DNA of 64,000 nt from Segatella copri. Lineage in GTDB: Bacteria; Bacteroidota; Bacteroidia; Bacteroidales; Bacteroidaceae. The translations under genes were made by a program, and so were the position numbers. Positions 52,244 to 60,786 of this stretch are shown here, piece after piece. The number at the start of each line of letters is the position of its first letter. Within the stretch, counting starts at the first letter, position 1. The notes below the pieces were generated by a model. It was not told the DNA's origin, ran no database searches, and worked only from the letters and a program-made list of their open reading frames with translations. Where the stretch lies: assembly GCF_026015625.1 (NCBI RefSeq), contig NZ_JAPDVG010000001.1, forward strand, positions 3,028,501 through 3,092,500. The letters are read 5' to 3'.

Positions 52244-52269
52244 TATAGCATATATTATATATAATAAGG

Positions 52270-52299
52270 TAGGGATGAGTCCTCAGCGGCTTATCCCTA
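52270..52299 (+). terminator. hairpin between infB and sufB
   Basis: TAGGGATGAG pairs with CTTATCCCTA (one G-T pair). Only a loose T-rich stretch follows, so it may reduce rather than stop readthrough into the suf operon. Confidence 0.5.
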
Positions 52300-52336
52300 T
52301 TTAGGGTTAAAATAACGAAAGGTTATTCTAAATAAA

Positions 52337-53788
52337 ATGGCAGAGAAAGAACAAGAAAAGAATCAGTTTGTCAAGCAGGTGGCTGAGCAGAAGTATGAAT
52401 TCGGCTTTACCACTGATGTACATACTGAAATCATAGAAAAGGGTCTCAACGAGGATGTTGTGCGCCTGATCTCGCAGAAGAAGGGAGAGCCAGACTGGAT
52501 GCTCGAATTTCGTCTGAAAGCCTACAATTACTGGAAGACGCTCAAGGAGCCAAAGTGGGGACACGTTCACGTGCCACCTATTGACTACCAGGAGATTTCA
52601 TACTATGCCGACCCTTTGGCAAAGAAGCCAAAAAACAAGGAGATTGATCCTGAGTTGGAGAAAACATTCGACAAACTCGGTATTCCTCTGGAGGAACGTC
52701 TGGCTTTGAGCGGTACCGCCGTAGATGCCATCATGGACTCTGTGTCGGTAAAGACTACTTTCAAGGAGAAACTCCGTGAGAAGGGCGTCATCTTCTGCAG
52801 TATTGGTGAGGCTGTGAAGGAGCATCCTGATCTGGTAAGAGAGTATCTGGGAACCGTAGTTCCTTATCGTGATAACTTTTATGCAGCCTTGAACAGTTGC
52901 GTATTCAGTGATGGCTCATTCGTTTATATTCCTAAGGGCGTCCGCTGTCCGATGGAGTTGAGCAGTTACTTCCGCATCAATGCCCGTAACACCGGTCAGT
53001 TTGAGCGTACATTGATTATCGCTGATGATGATGCTTACGTTTCTTACCTGGAGGGATGTACAGCGCCAATGCGTGATGAGAACCAGCTCCATGCGGCTAT
53101 CGTAGAGATTATCGTCAAGGATAATGCTGAGGTGAAATACTCTACCGTTCAGAACTGGTATCCTGGTGATGAGCATGGTAAGGGTGGTGTGCTGAACCTG
53201 GTAACCAAGCGAGGCGACTTGCGTGGTGTGAACTCTAAGTTGAGCTGGACTCAGGTAGAGACGGGTTCTGCGATTACCTGGAAGTATCCTTCCTGCATCT
53301 TGCGTGGCGACAACTCTGTAGCTGAGTTCTATAGTGTAGCTGTTACCAACAACTATCAGGAGGCCGATACAGGTACCAAGATGATTCACATGGGTAAGAA
53401 CACCAAGAGTACCATCATCTCGAAGGGTATTTCGGCTGGTCATAGCCAGAACTCCTATCGTGGTCTGGTTCGTGCCACATCCAATGCCGACAATGCACGC
53501 AATTACAGTTCCTGCGACTCTTTGTTGCTGGGCAGCGATTGTGGAGCGCATACCTTCCCATATATGGATGCCCATAACGACACAGCCGTGTTCGAGCATG
53601 AGGCAACTACCTCGAAGATTTCAGAAGACCAGCTCTTCTATTGCAATCAGCGAGGCATTCCTACCGAGGAGGCTGTCGGCTTGATCGTAAACGGTTATGC
53701 CAAGGATGTGCTCAACAAGTTGCCTATGGAGTTTGCCGTTGAGGCACAGAAACTCCTGAGTGTTTCACTCGAAGGAACTGTAGGATAA
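52337..53788 (+). CDS. sufB: Fe-S cluster assembly protein SufB
   Basis: A 483-residue scaffold subunit of the SUF system, which builds Fe-S clusters in a complex with SufC and SufD. Family hallmarks are [14 protein letters not shown], a long right-handed beta-helix core with [21 protein letters not shown], and the C-terminal [22 protein letters not shown]. The conserved Cys before the helical end (FYCNQRG) is visible. It is the first gene of the suf operon. A small unknown exported protein lies between it and sufC. Confidence 0.96.
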   Translation: MAEKEQEKNQFVKQVAEQKYEFGFTTDVHTEIIEKGLNEDVVRLISQKKGEPDWMLEFRLKAYNYWKTLKEPKWGHVHVPPIDYQEISYYADPLAKKPKNKEIDPELEKTFDKLGIPLEERLALSGTAVDAIMDSVSVKTTFKEKLREKGVIFCSIGEAVKEHPDLVREYLGTVVPYRDNFYAALNSCVFSDGSFVYIPKGVRCPMELSSYFRINARNTGQFERTLIIADDDAYVSYLEGCTAPMRDENQLHAAIVEIIVKDNAEVKYSTVQNWYPGDEHGKGGVLNLVTKRGDLRGVNSKLSWTQVETGSAITWKYPSCILRGDNSVAEFYSVAVTNNYQEADTGTKMIHMGKNTKSTIISKGISAGHSQNSYRGLVRATSNADNARNYSSCDSLLLGSDCGAHTFPYMDAHNDTAVFEHEATTSKISEDQLFYCNQRGIPTEEAVGLIVNGYAKDVLNKLPMEFAVEAQKLLSVSLEGTVG

Positions 53789-53814
53789 AAAATGAATAGA
53801 AAGTGAGGCTTGTG

Positions 53815-54195
53815 ATGAAAAAGTGTATCTTGTTATTGCTGTTGGCAGTGCATTTGAATGCTTTTGGTCAGATTCTTTCCAAGATAAGACCTGTAAATTT
53901 GACTGCTCAACAAGATTCGATTGTAAGAGGTTTTGCTTCTCAGTATAGGCCGATATATACTGTTGATGGGCATTTTTATGGCTATTTTAAGTTGGATGCT
54001 TCTGCTCCATCTTCAACGGCTTCTATCATGCTGCAAAATAACAGTGTTTCAGCTTTCTCACATGATATTATACTCTCTGGTGAATGTAGCTTCGTGGTGT
54101 TAGACCCTCCTCCTTTGTTTGAACAATGGGGGTGGACCAAGCCACCTACATTGTTAGAATCAGTATGTGATTTATTAATTGACACAATTTTATAA
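53815..54195 (+). CDS. small exported protein of unknown function within the suf operon
   Basis: A 126-residue protein starting at 53815. A signal peptide (MKKCILLLLLAVHLNAFGQ) is followed by about 107 residues without a recognised domain (IYTVDGHFYGYFKLDASAP, then SAFSHDIILSGECSFVVLDPPPLF). One mature Cys is present. It is AT-richer than the suf genes around it and uses less biased codons. It lies 26 bases after sufB and five bases before sufC, so it must be on the same transcript. An exported protein has no known place in SUF assembly, which is cytoplasmic. It is probably a lineage-specific insertion. Confidence 0.65.
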   Translation: MKKCILLLLLAVHLNAFGQILSKIRPVNLTAQQDSIVRGFASQYRPIYTVDGHFYGYFKLDASAPSSTASIMLQNNSVSAFSHDIILSGECSFVVLDPPPLFEQWGWTKPPTLLESVCDLLIDTIL

Positions 54196-54200
54196 CAATT

Positions 54201-54956
54201 ATGTTAGAGGTAAAGAATCTGCATGCTACTATTGCAGGCAAAGAAATATTGAAAGGTATCAACCTGACTATCAACGATGGTGAGATACATGCTATCATGG
54301 GACCTAACGGTTCCGGTAAGTCAACCTTGAGCGCTGTGCTCACGGGTAACCCTCTCTATACCGTAACTGAGGGTGAGGCTATCTTCAACGGCAAGAACCT
54401 CCTGGATATGAAGCCAGAGGACCGTGCCCGTGAAGGCTTGTTCCTCTCTTTCCAGTATCCGGTGGAGATTCCTGGCGTATCCATGACCAACTTCATGCGT
54501 GCGGCTATCAATGCCAAGCGTGAGTATCAGGGTTTGGAACCATTGAATACAAGCGAATTCATGAAGCTGATGCGTGAGAAGCGCGAGTTGGTGGAATTGG
54601 ACAGCAAGTTGGCTCGCCGTTCAGTAAACGAAGGTTTCTCGGGTGGTGAGAAGAAGCGCAACGAGATTTTCCAGATGGCTATGCTGGAGCCAAAGCTTTC
54701 TATCCTCGATGAAACCGACTCTGGTCTCGACGTGGATGCGATGCGTATCGTGGCTGACGGTGTGAACAAGATGCATACCGACAAGACTTCTGCCATCGTC
54801 ATCACTCACTACGAGCGTCTGCTCGATATGATTAAGCCAAGTGTGGTTCACGTACTCTATAAGGGTAGAATCGTGAAGACTGCCGGTCCTGAACTTGCCA
54901 AGGAGATTGAGGCTCGTGGCTACGACTGGATCAAGGCAGAAGTAGATGAGAAATAA
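54201..54956 (+). CDS. sufC: Fe-S assembly ATPase SufC
   Basis: A 251-residue ABC-type ATPase that drives the SufBCD scaffold. Walker A is GPNGSGKST (about 34-42). The family-specific signature is FSGGEKKRNEIFQMAML, followed by Walker B LSILDETDSGLD. The H-loop His lies in VITHYERLL. There are no membrane segments, as expected for a cytoplasmic complex. Length and spacing to sufD (eight bases) are normal. Confidence 0.97.
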   Translation: MLEVKNLHATIAGKEILKGINLTINDGEIHAIMGPNGSGKSTLSAVLTGNPLYTVTEGEAIFNGKNLLDMKPEDRAREGLFLSFQYPVEIPGVSMTNFMRAAINAKREYQGLEPLNTSEFMKLMREKRELVELDSKLARRSVNEGFSGGEKKRNEIFQMAMLEPKLSILDETDSGLDVDAMRIVADGVNKMHTDKTSAIVITHYERLLDMIKPSVVHVLYKGRIVKTAGPELAKEIEARGYDWIKAEVDEK

Positions 54957-54964
54957 TAGGGAGG

Positions 54965-56314
54965 ATGGCTATGCATTCAGAAAAACAATATTTAGACTTG
55001 TATCAGTCTTCTTCGAGAATAATCAAGAAGAACAGTGCTGAGGTGCTTAATGCGGTGCGCGATGCTGCGTTTGAGGACTTCCATCGTCTGGGCTTCCCTT
55101 CCCGAAAGGTAGAAAGATACAAGTACACAGATATGAGCGCCATCTTCGAGCCAGACTATGGCTTGAACTTGAATCGTCTGGAAATTCCGGTAGATCCATA
55201 CGAAGCTTTCCGCTGCGATGTGCCTAATCTGAGCACTTCGCTCTACTTCGTTGTAAACGATGCTTTTTATAACAAAGCATTGCCTAAAGTAGAGCTTCCG
55301 GAGGGCGTAATTGTGGACTCTTTGAACAAGATTGCTGCAGAAAACCCTGAATTCATCGGGAAATACTACGCTAAGATTGCCAAAACCGACGAAGATGGCA
55401 TCACGGCATTGAATACATTCCTGGCACAGGATGGCTTGCTGATTTATGTTCCAAAGAATGTAAAGGTAGAGCGAACCATTCAGGTCATCAATATTCTCCG
55501 TTCGGATGTTGATTTGATGGTAAACCGCCGTGTACTCATCGTGATGGAACAGGGTGCTGAGGCTAAGTTCCTCTTCTGCGACCATGCAGCCGATGACAAG
55601 AACTTCCTCGCAACCCAGGTTATCGAGGCATTCGTAGGCGAGAATGCCAGTCTCGACCTCTATTGCCTGGAGGAGACTCATTACAAGAACCGTCGTGTCA
55701 GCAACGTGTATATCGAGCAGCAGGCTAACAGCCGTGTAAACCATAACGTCATCACGCTTCATAACGGTATCACCCGCAACCGCCTCGACCTCGTATTCAA
55801 GGGCGAGGGAGCTGAGTGCTTCTGCAATGGTTGTGTGATTGCCGACAAGAACCAGGTGGTTGATAACAATACGCTCATCGATCATCAGGTAGGTCATTGT
55901 ACCAGCAACGAACTTTATAAGTATGTGCTCGATGGTGAGGCACGTGGTGCTTTTGCCGGTAGAGTATTGGTTCGTCATGGTGCCCAGAAGACTATTTCTC
56001 AGGAAACCAACCAGAACCTCTGTGCAACGAAGACAGCCCGTATGTTCACCCAGCCGATGCTGGAGATTTATGCCGATGATGTGAAGTGTGCGCATGGAAG
56101 TACTGTTGGTCAGCTCAACGATGCCGCATTGTTCTATATGCAGCAGCGTGGTGTGAGCCGTGAGGAGGCTAAGTTGCTCCTTCAGTTTGCATTTATCAAC
56201 GAAGTCATCGACAAGATGGAGCTGGAGCCATTGCGCGATCGCCTGCATCATCTCGTAGAGAAGCGATTCCGTGGTGAACTCAATAAGTGCGAGGGCTGCA
56301 AGCTTTGCAAGTAG
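54965..56314 (+). CDS. sufD: Fe-S cluster assembly protein SufD
   Basis: A 449-residue partner of SufB in the SufBCD scaffold. An N-terminal helical domain (about 1-110) contains LGFPSRKVERYKYTD. The beta-helix core follows (QGAEAKFLFCDHAAD, NRLDLVFKGEGAECFCNGC). The C-terminal domain holds the conserved CAHGSTVGQLNDAALFYMQQRGVSR in parts, and it ends in a Cys-rich tail (NKCEGCKLCK). That tail with three Cys at the very end is unusual for SufD. It is followed by sufS after 36 bases. Confidence 0.95.
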   Translation: MAMHSEKQYLDLYQSSSRIIKKNSAEVLNAVRDAAFEDFHRLGFPSRKVERYKYTDMSAIFEPDYGLNLNRLEIPVDPYEAFRCDVPNLSTSLYFVVNDAFYNKALPKVELPEGVIVDSLNKIAAENPEFIGKYYAKIAKTDEDGITALNTFLAQDGLLIYVPKNVKVERTIQVINILRSDVDLMVNRRVLIVMEQGAEAKFLFCDHAADDKNFLATQVIEAFVGENASLDLYCLEETHYKNRRVSNVYIEQQANSRVNHNVITLHNGITRNRLDLVFKGEGAECFCNGCVIADKNQVVDNNTLIDHQVGHCTSNELYKYVLDGEARGAFAGRVLVRHGAQKTISQETNQNLCATKTARMFTQPMLEIYADDVKCAHGSTVGQLNDAALFYMQQRGVSREEAKLLLQFAFINEVIDKMELEPLRDRLHHLVEKRFRGELNKCEGCKLCK

Positions 56315-56350
56315 ATAATATCCTTTTAAAGGAGTTAAGTTCTTAAAAAT

Positions 56351-57565
56351 ATGTATGATATCAATCAAGTAAGAGCAGATTTCCCGATTTTATCGAGAAA
56401 GGTCTATGATAAGCCATTGGTGTATCTGGATAATGCGGCAACCACGCAGAAGCCATTGTGCGTGCTCGATGCCATGCGCGACGAGTATCTCAATGTAAAT
56501 GCCAATGTGCATCGTGGTGTTCACTATCTCTCTCAGCAGGCTACCGACCTTCATGAGGCAGCCCGCGAAACCGTGCGAAAGTTTATCAATGCGCCTAAGG
56601 TTGAGGAAGTCATCTTTACCCGTGGCACTACAGAGAGTCTGAATCTCGTGGTTTCATCGTTCTGCGATGCCTTTATGAGCGAGGGCGACGAGGTGATTAT
56701 CTCTACCATGGAGCATCACTCCAATATCGTGCCTTGGCAGTTGCAGGCTGCCAAGAAGGGAATTGCCATCCGTGTAATCCCAATCAACGATAAAGGTGAG
56801 ATTAACCTCGATGAATTCGCCAATTTATTTACCGAACGCACCAAAATCGTGAGCATTGCCCAGGTGAGCAACGTGCTCGGTACGGTGAATCCGGTAAAAG
56901 AGATGATAAAGATAGCTCATGAGCACGATGTACCTGTCATGGTGGATGGCGCTCAGAGTACTCCTCATTTTGCTGTGGATGTACAGGATATGGATTGCGA
57001 TTTCTTCGCTTTCAGCGGACATAAGATTTATGGTCCTACTGGTATCGGTGTGCTTTACGGCAAGGAAGAATGGCTCGACAAGTTGCCTCCTTATCAGGGC
57101 GGTGGCGAAATGATTGAGAGTGTAAGTTTCGAGAAGACTACTTTCGAGAAGTTACCTTTCAAGTTCGAGGCTGGTACTCCTGATTATGTAGCTACCCACG
57201 GTCTGGCAAAAGCCATCGATTATGTTTCTGCACTCGGCATGGATAACATTGCCAAGCATGAGCAGGAATTGACCCGTTACTGTATGGAGCAGATGCGAAC
57301 CATCGATGGAATCAGGCTTTTTGGTGAACAGGAGGGCAAAGATGCCGTTGTCAGCTTCTTGGTTGGTGATATTCATCACATGGATATGGGCACCTTGCTC
57401 GACCGTCTGGGCATCGCTGTACGTACCGGTCATCATTGCGCTCAGCCTTTGATGGACCGCTACGGCATTCTCGGCACCGTTCGTGCCAGCTTTGCCCTAT
57501 ATAATACAAAGGAAGAAATAGATGCGCTTGTAGCGGGCGTTAAACGAGTGGCTATGATGTTCTAA
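56351..57565 (+). CDS. sufS: cysteine desulfurase SufS
   Basis: A 404-residue group II PLP cysteine desulfurase that supplies sulfur from L-cysteine. Seen are YLDNAATTQKP near the N-terminus, VHRGVHYLSQQAT, FTRGTTESLNLV, the PLP Lys in FSGHKIYGPTG and the catalytic Cys in TGHHCAQPLM. The length matches SufS. No sufE or sufU partner follows directly; none is seen in this window. The gene ends the suf operon, before a GGCAGTT-type hairpin. Confidence 0.96.
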   Translation: MYDINQVRADFPILSRKVYDKPLVYLDNAATTQKPLCVLDAMRDEYLNVNANVHRGVHYLSQQATDLHEAARETVRKFINAPKVEEVIFTRGTTESLNLVVSSFCDAFMSEGDEVIISTMEHHSNIVPWQLQAAKKGIAIRVIPINDKGEINLDEFANLFTERTKIVSIAQVSNVLGTVNPVKEMIKIAHEHDVPVMVDGAQSTPHFAVDVQDMDCDFFAFSGHKIYGPTGIGVLYGKEEWLDKLPPYQGGGEMIESVSFEKTTFEKLPFKFEAGTPDYVATHGLAKAIDYVSALGMDNIAKHEQELTRYCMEQMRTIDGIRLFGEQEGKDAVVSFLVGDIHHMDMGTLLDRLGIAVRTGHHCAQPLMDRYGILGTVRASFALYNTKEEIDALVAGVKRVAMMF

Positions 57566-57652
57566 GGAAAAATCATTTTAGCCGTTTACAGCGCACGTAA
57601 AAGCCTTATTTAGCCAACTGGCGAGCGAAAGACAACCTACTGGCAAGCAAAG

Positions 57653-57689
57653 AACAGCCAACTGGCGCTACTGCGGACAGTTGGCTGTT
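57653..57689 (+). terminator. hairpin after the suf operon
   Basis: AACAGCCAACTG pairs perfectly with CAGTTGGCTGTT across a 13-base loop. A short TTTGCGTTTGG follows. Confidence 0.65.
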
Positions 57690-57839
57690 TGCGTTTGGCA
57701 GTTATCAGAAAGTTGAGGTTGGAATGCCCAAATACTCTTCACTCTTCACCCTTTTGCCGTAACGTATTGTTATACTGATACTTACGCGCTAAAGAGGCGC
57801 TCTGACTCTTCACCCTCTCTTCACCGCCTGGTGCTATGA

Positions 57840-57883
57840 GGGTGAAGAGTAGGTGAAGAGTGGGTGAAGAGTGGGTGAAGAGT
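57840..57883 (+). repeat. four tandem copies of an 11-bp GGGTGAAGAGT unit
   Basis: Units start at 57840, 57851, 57862 and 57873; only the second differs (first base A). Inverted copies occur at 57734-57751 and 57805-57826. CTCTTCACCCTC (57806-57817) can pair perfectly with GAGGGTGAAGAG (57838-57849). Confidence 0.9.
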
Positions 57884-57894
57884 TAAAATGCCCT

Positions 57895-57902
57895 TATCTT
57901 TG
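57895..57902 (+). promoter_or_regulatory. -7 promoter of rnhB, TATCTTTG
   Basis: A perfect TAnnTTTG box directly after the 11-bp tandem repeats and 75 bases before the chosen ATG. The repeats occupy the -33 region. Confidence 0.65.
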
Positions 57903-57976
57903 TAACTGCCCTATAATTAGGCGGTTACAAAATAGAGGTGAAGAGTGAAGAGATAAACGTAAAATTCATCATAATT

Positions 57977-58585
57977 ATGTTAGAAAGTCATTATTATAAG
58001 GATATGGTAGAGGCTGGCTGCGATGAGGCTGGCAGAGGATGTCTGGCAGGCAGCGTATATGCAGCAGCCGTTATCCTTCCGCCCGGTTATCAGAATGCCG
58101 AATTGAACGACAGTAAGAAGCTCACAGATAAGAAGCGCAAGGCGCTCCGCGAGCAGATAGAGCGTGATGCTGTAGCTTGGGCTGTGGGCATTGTTACTCC
58201 CGAAGAAATCGATAAAATCAATATCCTCAACGCCAGTTTTCTGGCCATGCACCGTGCCCTGGACCAGCTCAAGGTTCGTCCGGAGGCAGTTATCGTGGAT
58301 GGTAACCGCTTCAAACCCTACAAGGATTTGCCTTATACAACCATCGTAAAGGGTGACGGCAAGTATCTGTCTATTGCAGCTGCCAGCATCCTTGCCAAGA
58401 CCTATCGTGATGATTACATGGATGCGCTGGCAGAAGAATATCCGCAGTACGACTGGAAAGGCAACAAGGGTTATCCTACCAAGAAGCATCGTGCTGCCAT
58501 CAGGGAATTTGGAGTCACTCCATATCATCGCATGAGTTACAATCTTTTAGGAACAGGTGAACTCTCACTTGATTTTAAAGACTAG
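57977..58585 (+). CDS. rnhB: ribonuclease HII
   Basis: A 202-residue RNase HII that cuts RNA in RNA/DNA hybrids and removes misincorporated ribonucleotides. The catalytic motif [16 protein letters not shown] opens the protein (Asp, Glu). Later motifs are [20 protein letters not shown] with Asp, and [15 protein letters not shown]. The final segment has [15 protein letters not shown]. The start at 57977 ([14 protein letters not shown]) is preferred over 57938 by family length. Confidence 0.95.
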   Translation: MLESHYYKDMVEAGCDEAGRGCLAGSVYAAAVILPPGYQNAELNDSKKLTDKKRKALREQIERDAVAWAVGIVTPEEIDKINILNASFLAMHRALDQLKVRPEAVIVDGNRFKPYKDLPYTTIVKGDGKYLSIAAASILAKTYRDDYMDALAEEYPQYDWKGNKGYPTKKHRAAIREFGVTPYHRMSYNLLGTGELSLDFKD

Positions 58586-58619
58586 GCATCATAGCTGTAG
58601 TGCTATGATTTCCATATAA

Positions 58620-58657
58620 AAAAGCCGCTCAACAGATTTGCCTGTTGAGCGGCTTTT
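58620..58657. terminator. bidirectional terminator between rnhB and the GH28 gene
   Basis: AAAAGCCGCTCAACAG pairs perfectly with CTGTTGAGCGGCTTTT around six bases. It serves the converging genes from both sides. Confidence 0.92.
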
Positions 58658-58665
58658 AATTTTGA

Positions 58666-60240
58666 TTAGAAATCGAGGGTGATACCCTTTTCGTCAATCT
58701 TCTTGTATGTCTTGTCGTTGACAGTCACATTCTTCGAGTTCTTAGCATCGAAGGTGTAATTCTTTGCACTAACCTTGATGTTTTCGAGCTTCACGCCGTC
58801 AGTACGGTTGATGACGATACCATACTCAGCATTGTTTACCTCCATATCCTTGATGTGGATGTTGCTTACCGGCATCTCTGGGAGACCGTTGAAGTAAGCT
58901 GCACGACGGGCTGTGCGGCAGATGACATGGTTGATGTCGATATTGCGGAAGCAAGGTGTTGTCTCGTCTACCTTGAACTTCTGTACCTTCTGGCTCTTAG
59001 CCTCATCGCCATCGTTGAGAACCTCAACGGCAGACTTGCCACCGTAGTAAAGGTCGAAGGTGATGACATCTGTCTGGATATCAAACATTGACATGTTGTC
59101 GATGTAGATATTCTCTACTACACCACCACGACCGCGGGTACTCTTGAAACGGAGACCTACATCGGTGCCGAGGAACTGGCAGTCGCTCACCTTGATATTC
59201 TTTACGCCACCGCTCATCTCGCTGCCAACAACGAAACCACCATGACCCTTGAATACGGTACAGCCGTTTACGATGACATTCTCGCAAGGAATGCCGCGCT
59301 TTCTTCCGTCAGCATCCTTACCACTCTTGATGCAGATACCATCATCGCCTACATCGAAAGTTGAGTTGACGATAAGTGCATTCTTGCAGCTCTCCAGGTC
59401 AAGACCATCACCATTCTGAGCGTAAGAAGGGTTGCGGACCAATACATCTTCTATAAGAACGTTCTCGCACATCAGCGGATGGATGTTCCATGCAGGAGAA
59501 TTCTGGAAGATAACACCATTGAGCCAAACGTTCTTGCAGCTTACGAGACTGATCATGACAGGGCGGAGGAAACGCTTGATCTCATTCCATTCTTCTTCTG
59601 AAGCTGGAGTTTTAGGCACATTCATGTTGGCACTGTTGTCTGCCTTCAATGCACCTTCTGATGGGAACCAGTAGTCGGCTCTCTTGAATGCACCGCCACG
59701 TGAAGTAATCTGCTTCCACTGTGCATCGGTAACCTTCTGCTTCTTCAATGGGCGCCAGTATTCTCCGTTTCCGTCAATGCAACCCTGACCGGTAATTGCC
59801 ACGTTGGTAAGATGATGACCAGAGATAGGCGACTGGCAGCGGCGTGTATCCAGACCCTCAAACGATGTTTCTATAAAAGGGTAGAGGGCATCATCTGGTG
59901 AGAAAAGGATGACTGCACCTTTTTCGAGATGCAGGTTGATATTGCTCTTCAAAACGATAGGACCTGTGAACCATACGCCCTGTGGAACGATGAGTTTGCC
60001 GCCGCCTTTCTGAGTCAGCGCATCGATAGCCTTGGCAAAGGCTGTGGTACAGAGAGAAGAGCCATCTCCAATAGCACCAAAGTCCTTGAGGTTTACCTCA
60101 TTGGCTGGGAATTGCGGACGGGTTACCTTTTCCATCTGGAATGGCAGATTCTCATATAGAGCATCATACTTTTTGATATCGGTTGCCTGGGCACTTAGCG
60201 CCAACAAGCAAGCACATACCATGCTAAAAAATTTCTTCAT
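58666..60240 (-). CDS. glycoside hydrolase family 28 (polygalacturonase-like)
   Basis: A 524-residue exported enzyme. A signal peptide (MKKFFSMVCACLLALSAQA) precedes an N-terminal beta-helix start (VNLKDFGAIGDGSS). The GH28 catalytic motifs follow in order: a general Asp in NGDGLDLESC, the paired Asp in VGDDGICIKSGKD, His in GHGGFVVGSEMSGG and the RFKSTRGRGG site. It should cleave pectin backbones (homogalacturonan or rhamnogalacturonan). It is a single-gene unit with its own promoter (60288-60295) and shared terminator. No SusC/D genes lie beside it. Confidence 0.93.
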   Translation of the reverse strand: MKKFFSMVCACLLALSAQATDIKKYDALYENLPFQMEKVTRPQFPANEVNLKDFGAIGDGSSLCTTAFAKAIDALTQKGGGKLIVPQGVWFTGPIVLKSNINLHLEKGAVILFSPDDALYPFIETSFEGLDTRRCQSPISGHHLTNVAITGQGCIDGNGEYWRPLKKQKVTDAQWKQITSRGGAFKRADYWFPSEGALKADNSANMNVPKTPASEEEWNEIKRFLRPVMISLVSCKNVWLNGVIFQNSPAWNIHPLMCENVLIEDVLVRNPSYAQNGDGLDLESCKNALIVNSTFDVGDDGICIKSGKDADGRKRGIPCENVIVNGCTVFKGHGGFVVGSEMSGGVKNIKVSDCQFLGTDVGLRFKSTRGRGGVVENIYIDNMSMFDIQTDVITFDLYYGGKSAVEVLNDGDEAKSQKVQKFKVDETTPCFRNIDINHVICRTARRAAYFNGLPEMPVSNIHIKDMEVNNAEYGIVINRTDGVKLENIKVSAKNYTFDAKNSKNVTVNDKTYKKIDEKGITLDF

Positions 60241-60287
60241 CTATTTTTTCGGTTTGTTGGGTTATTATATATAAGCTATTTCTTCTG

Positions 60288-60295
60288 CAAAGATA
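60288..60295 (-). promoter_or_regulatory. -7 promoter of the GH28 gene, TATCTTTG
   Basis: A perfect TAnnTTTG box on the minus strand, 48 bases before the ATG. Confidence 0.68.
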
Positions 60296-60445
60296 AATAT
60301 TATCTTTTGAAAAGCCAAAAATAGAAAGGCTTATTCTAAATAAATCGTTGTAAACGTTTTCGTGAAGTGAGGGATATGATAAGATATAAACGGATAAATA
60401 ATGATGTTATAAGTGCATATATAATAAGGTATATAAACGAAAAAA

Positions 60446-60468
60446 GGAGAGAAGTAAAACTTCTCTCC
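60446..60468 (-). terminator. terminator of tRNA-Leu
   Basis: GGAGAGAAG pairs perfectly with CTTCTCTCC across five bases. On the minus strand it runs into TTTTT. Confidence 0.9.
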
Positions 60469-60472
60469 ATCT

Positions 60473-60557
60473 TGGTACCCAGACCCGGGATCGAACCGGG
60501 ATGGATTGCTCCACTGGTGTTTGAGACCAGCGCGTCTACCGATTCCGCCATCTGGGC
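60473..60557 (-). tRNA. tRNA-Leu (CAA)
   Basis: An 85-nt class II tRNA. The acceptor is GCCCAGA/TCTGGGT, the D arm GGCGGAATCGGTAGACGC, the anticodon stem CTGGT/ACCAG with CAA in the loop. It has a long variable arm (TGGAGCAATCCA) and T arm CCGGG-TTCGATC-CCGGG. The 3' CCA is encoded (60473-60475). Confidence 0.95.
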
Positions 60558-60584
60558 AAATACCACCTTGCTTATTTGCGGTTG

Positions 60585-60592
60585 CAAAGGTA
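60585..60592 (-). promoter_or_regulatory. -7 promoter of tRNA-Leu, TACCTTTG
   Basis: A perfect TAnnTTTG box on the minus strand, 27 bases before the tRNA. Confidence 0.7.
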
Positions 60593-60786
60593 CTAATAAT
60601 TTTTGAACTGACAAACTTTTTGGTGACTTTTTTTTCTAAAAATGCATTTTTAATGCAGAAACATTAAATTTTTGTTGTTTTTATAGTCCACTTTATTAAA
60701 TTTCAAGAAAATCTTTGGCACTTTCACGGATAATCACTAACTTTACAGATGAATTTTGAAAACCAACAAAATATTAGACTCAAGAT

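Larger units (their letters stand above)
57566..57976. other. repeat-rich intergenic region before rnhB
   Basis: No gene is visible. It contains the suf terminator hairpin (57653-57689), several direct copies of ACTGGC-AGC-AAAG units, inverted and tandem GGTGAAGAGT repeats (57734-57883) and the rnhB promoter (57895-57902). Confidence 0.7.

Noticed and set aside
54992..56368. 458-codon open frame antisense to sufD
   Set aside because: It lies entirely over sufD, which is a clear family member. The antisense frame is open only because of the codon composition.
57840..57883. Short CRISPR-like array
   Set aside because: The units are adjacent 11-mers without spacers and no cas gene is near.
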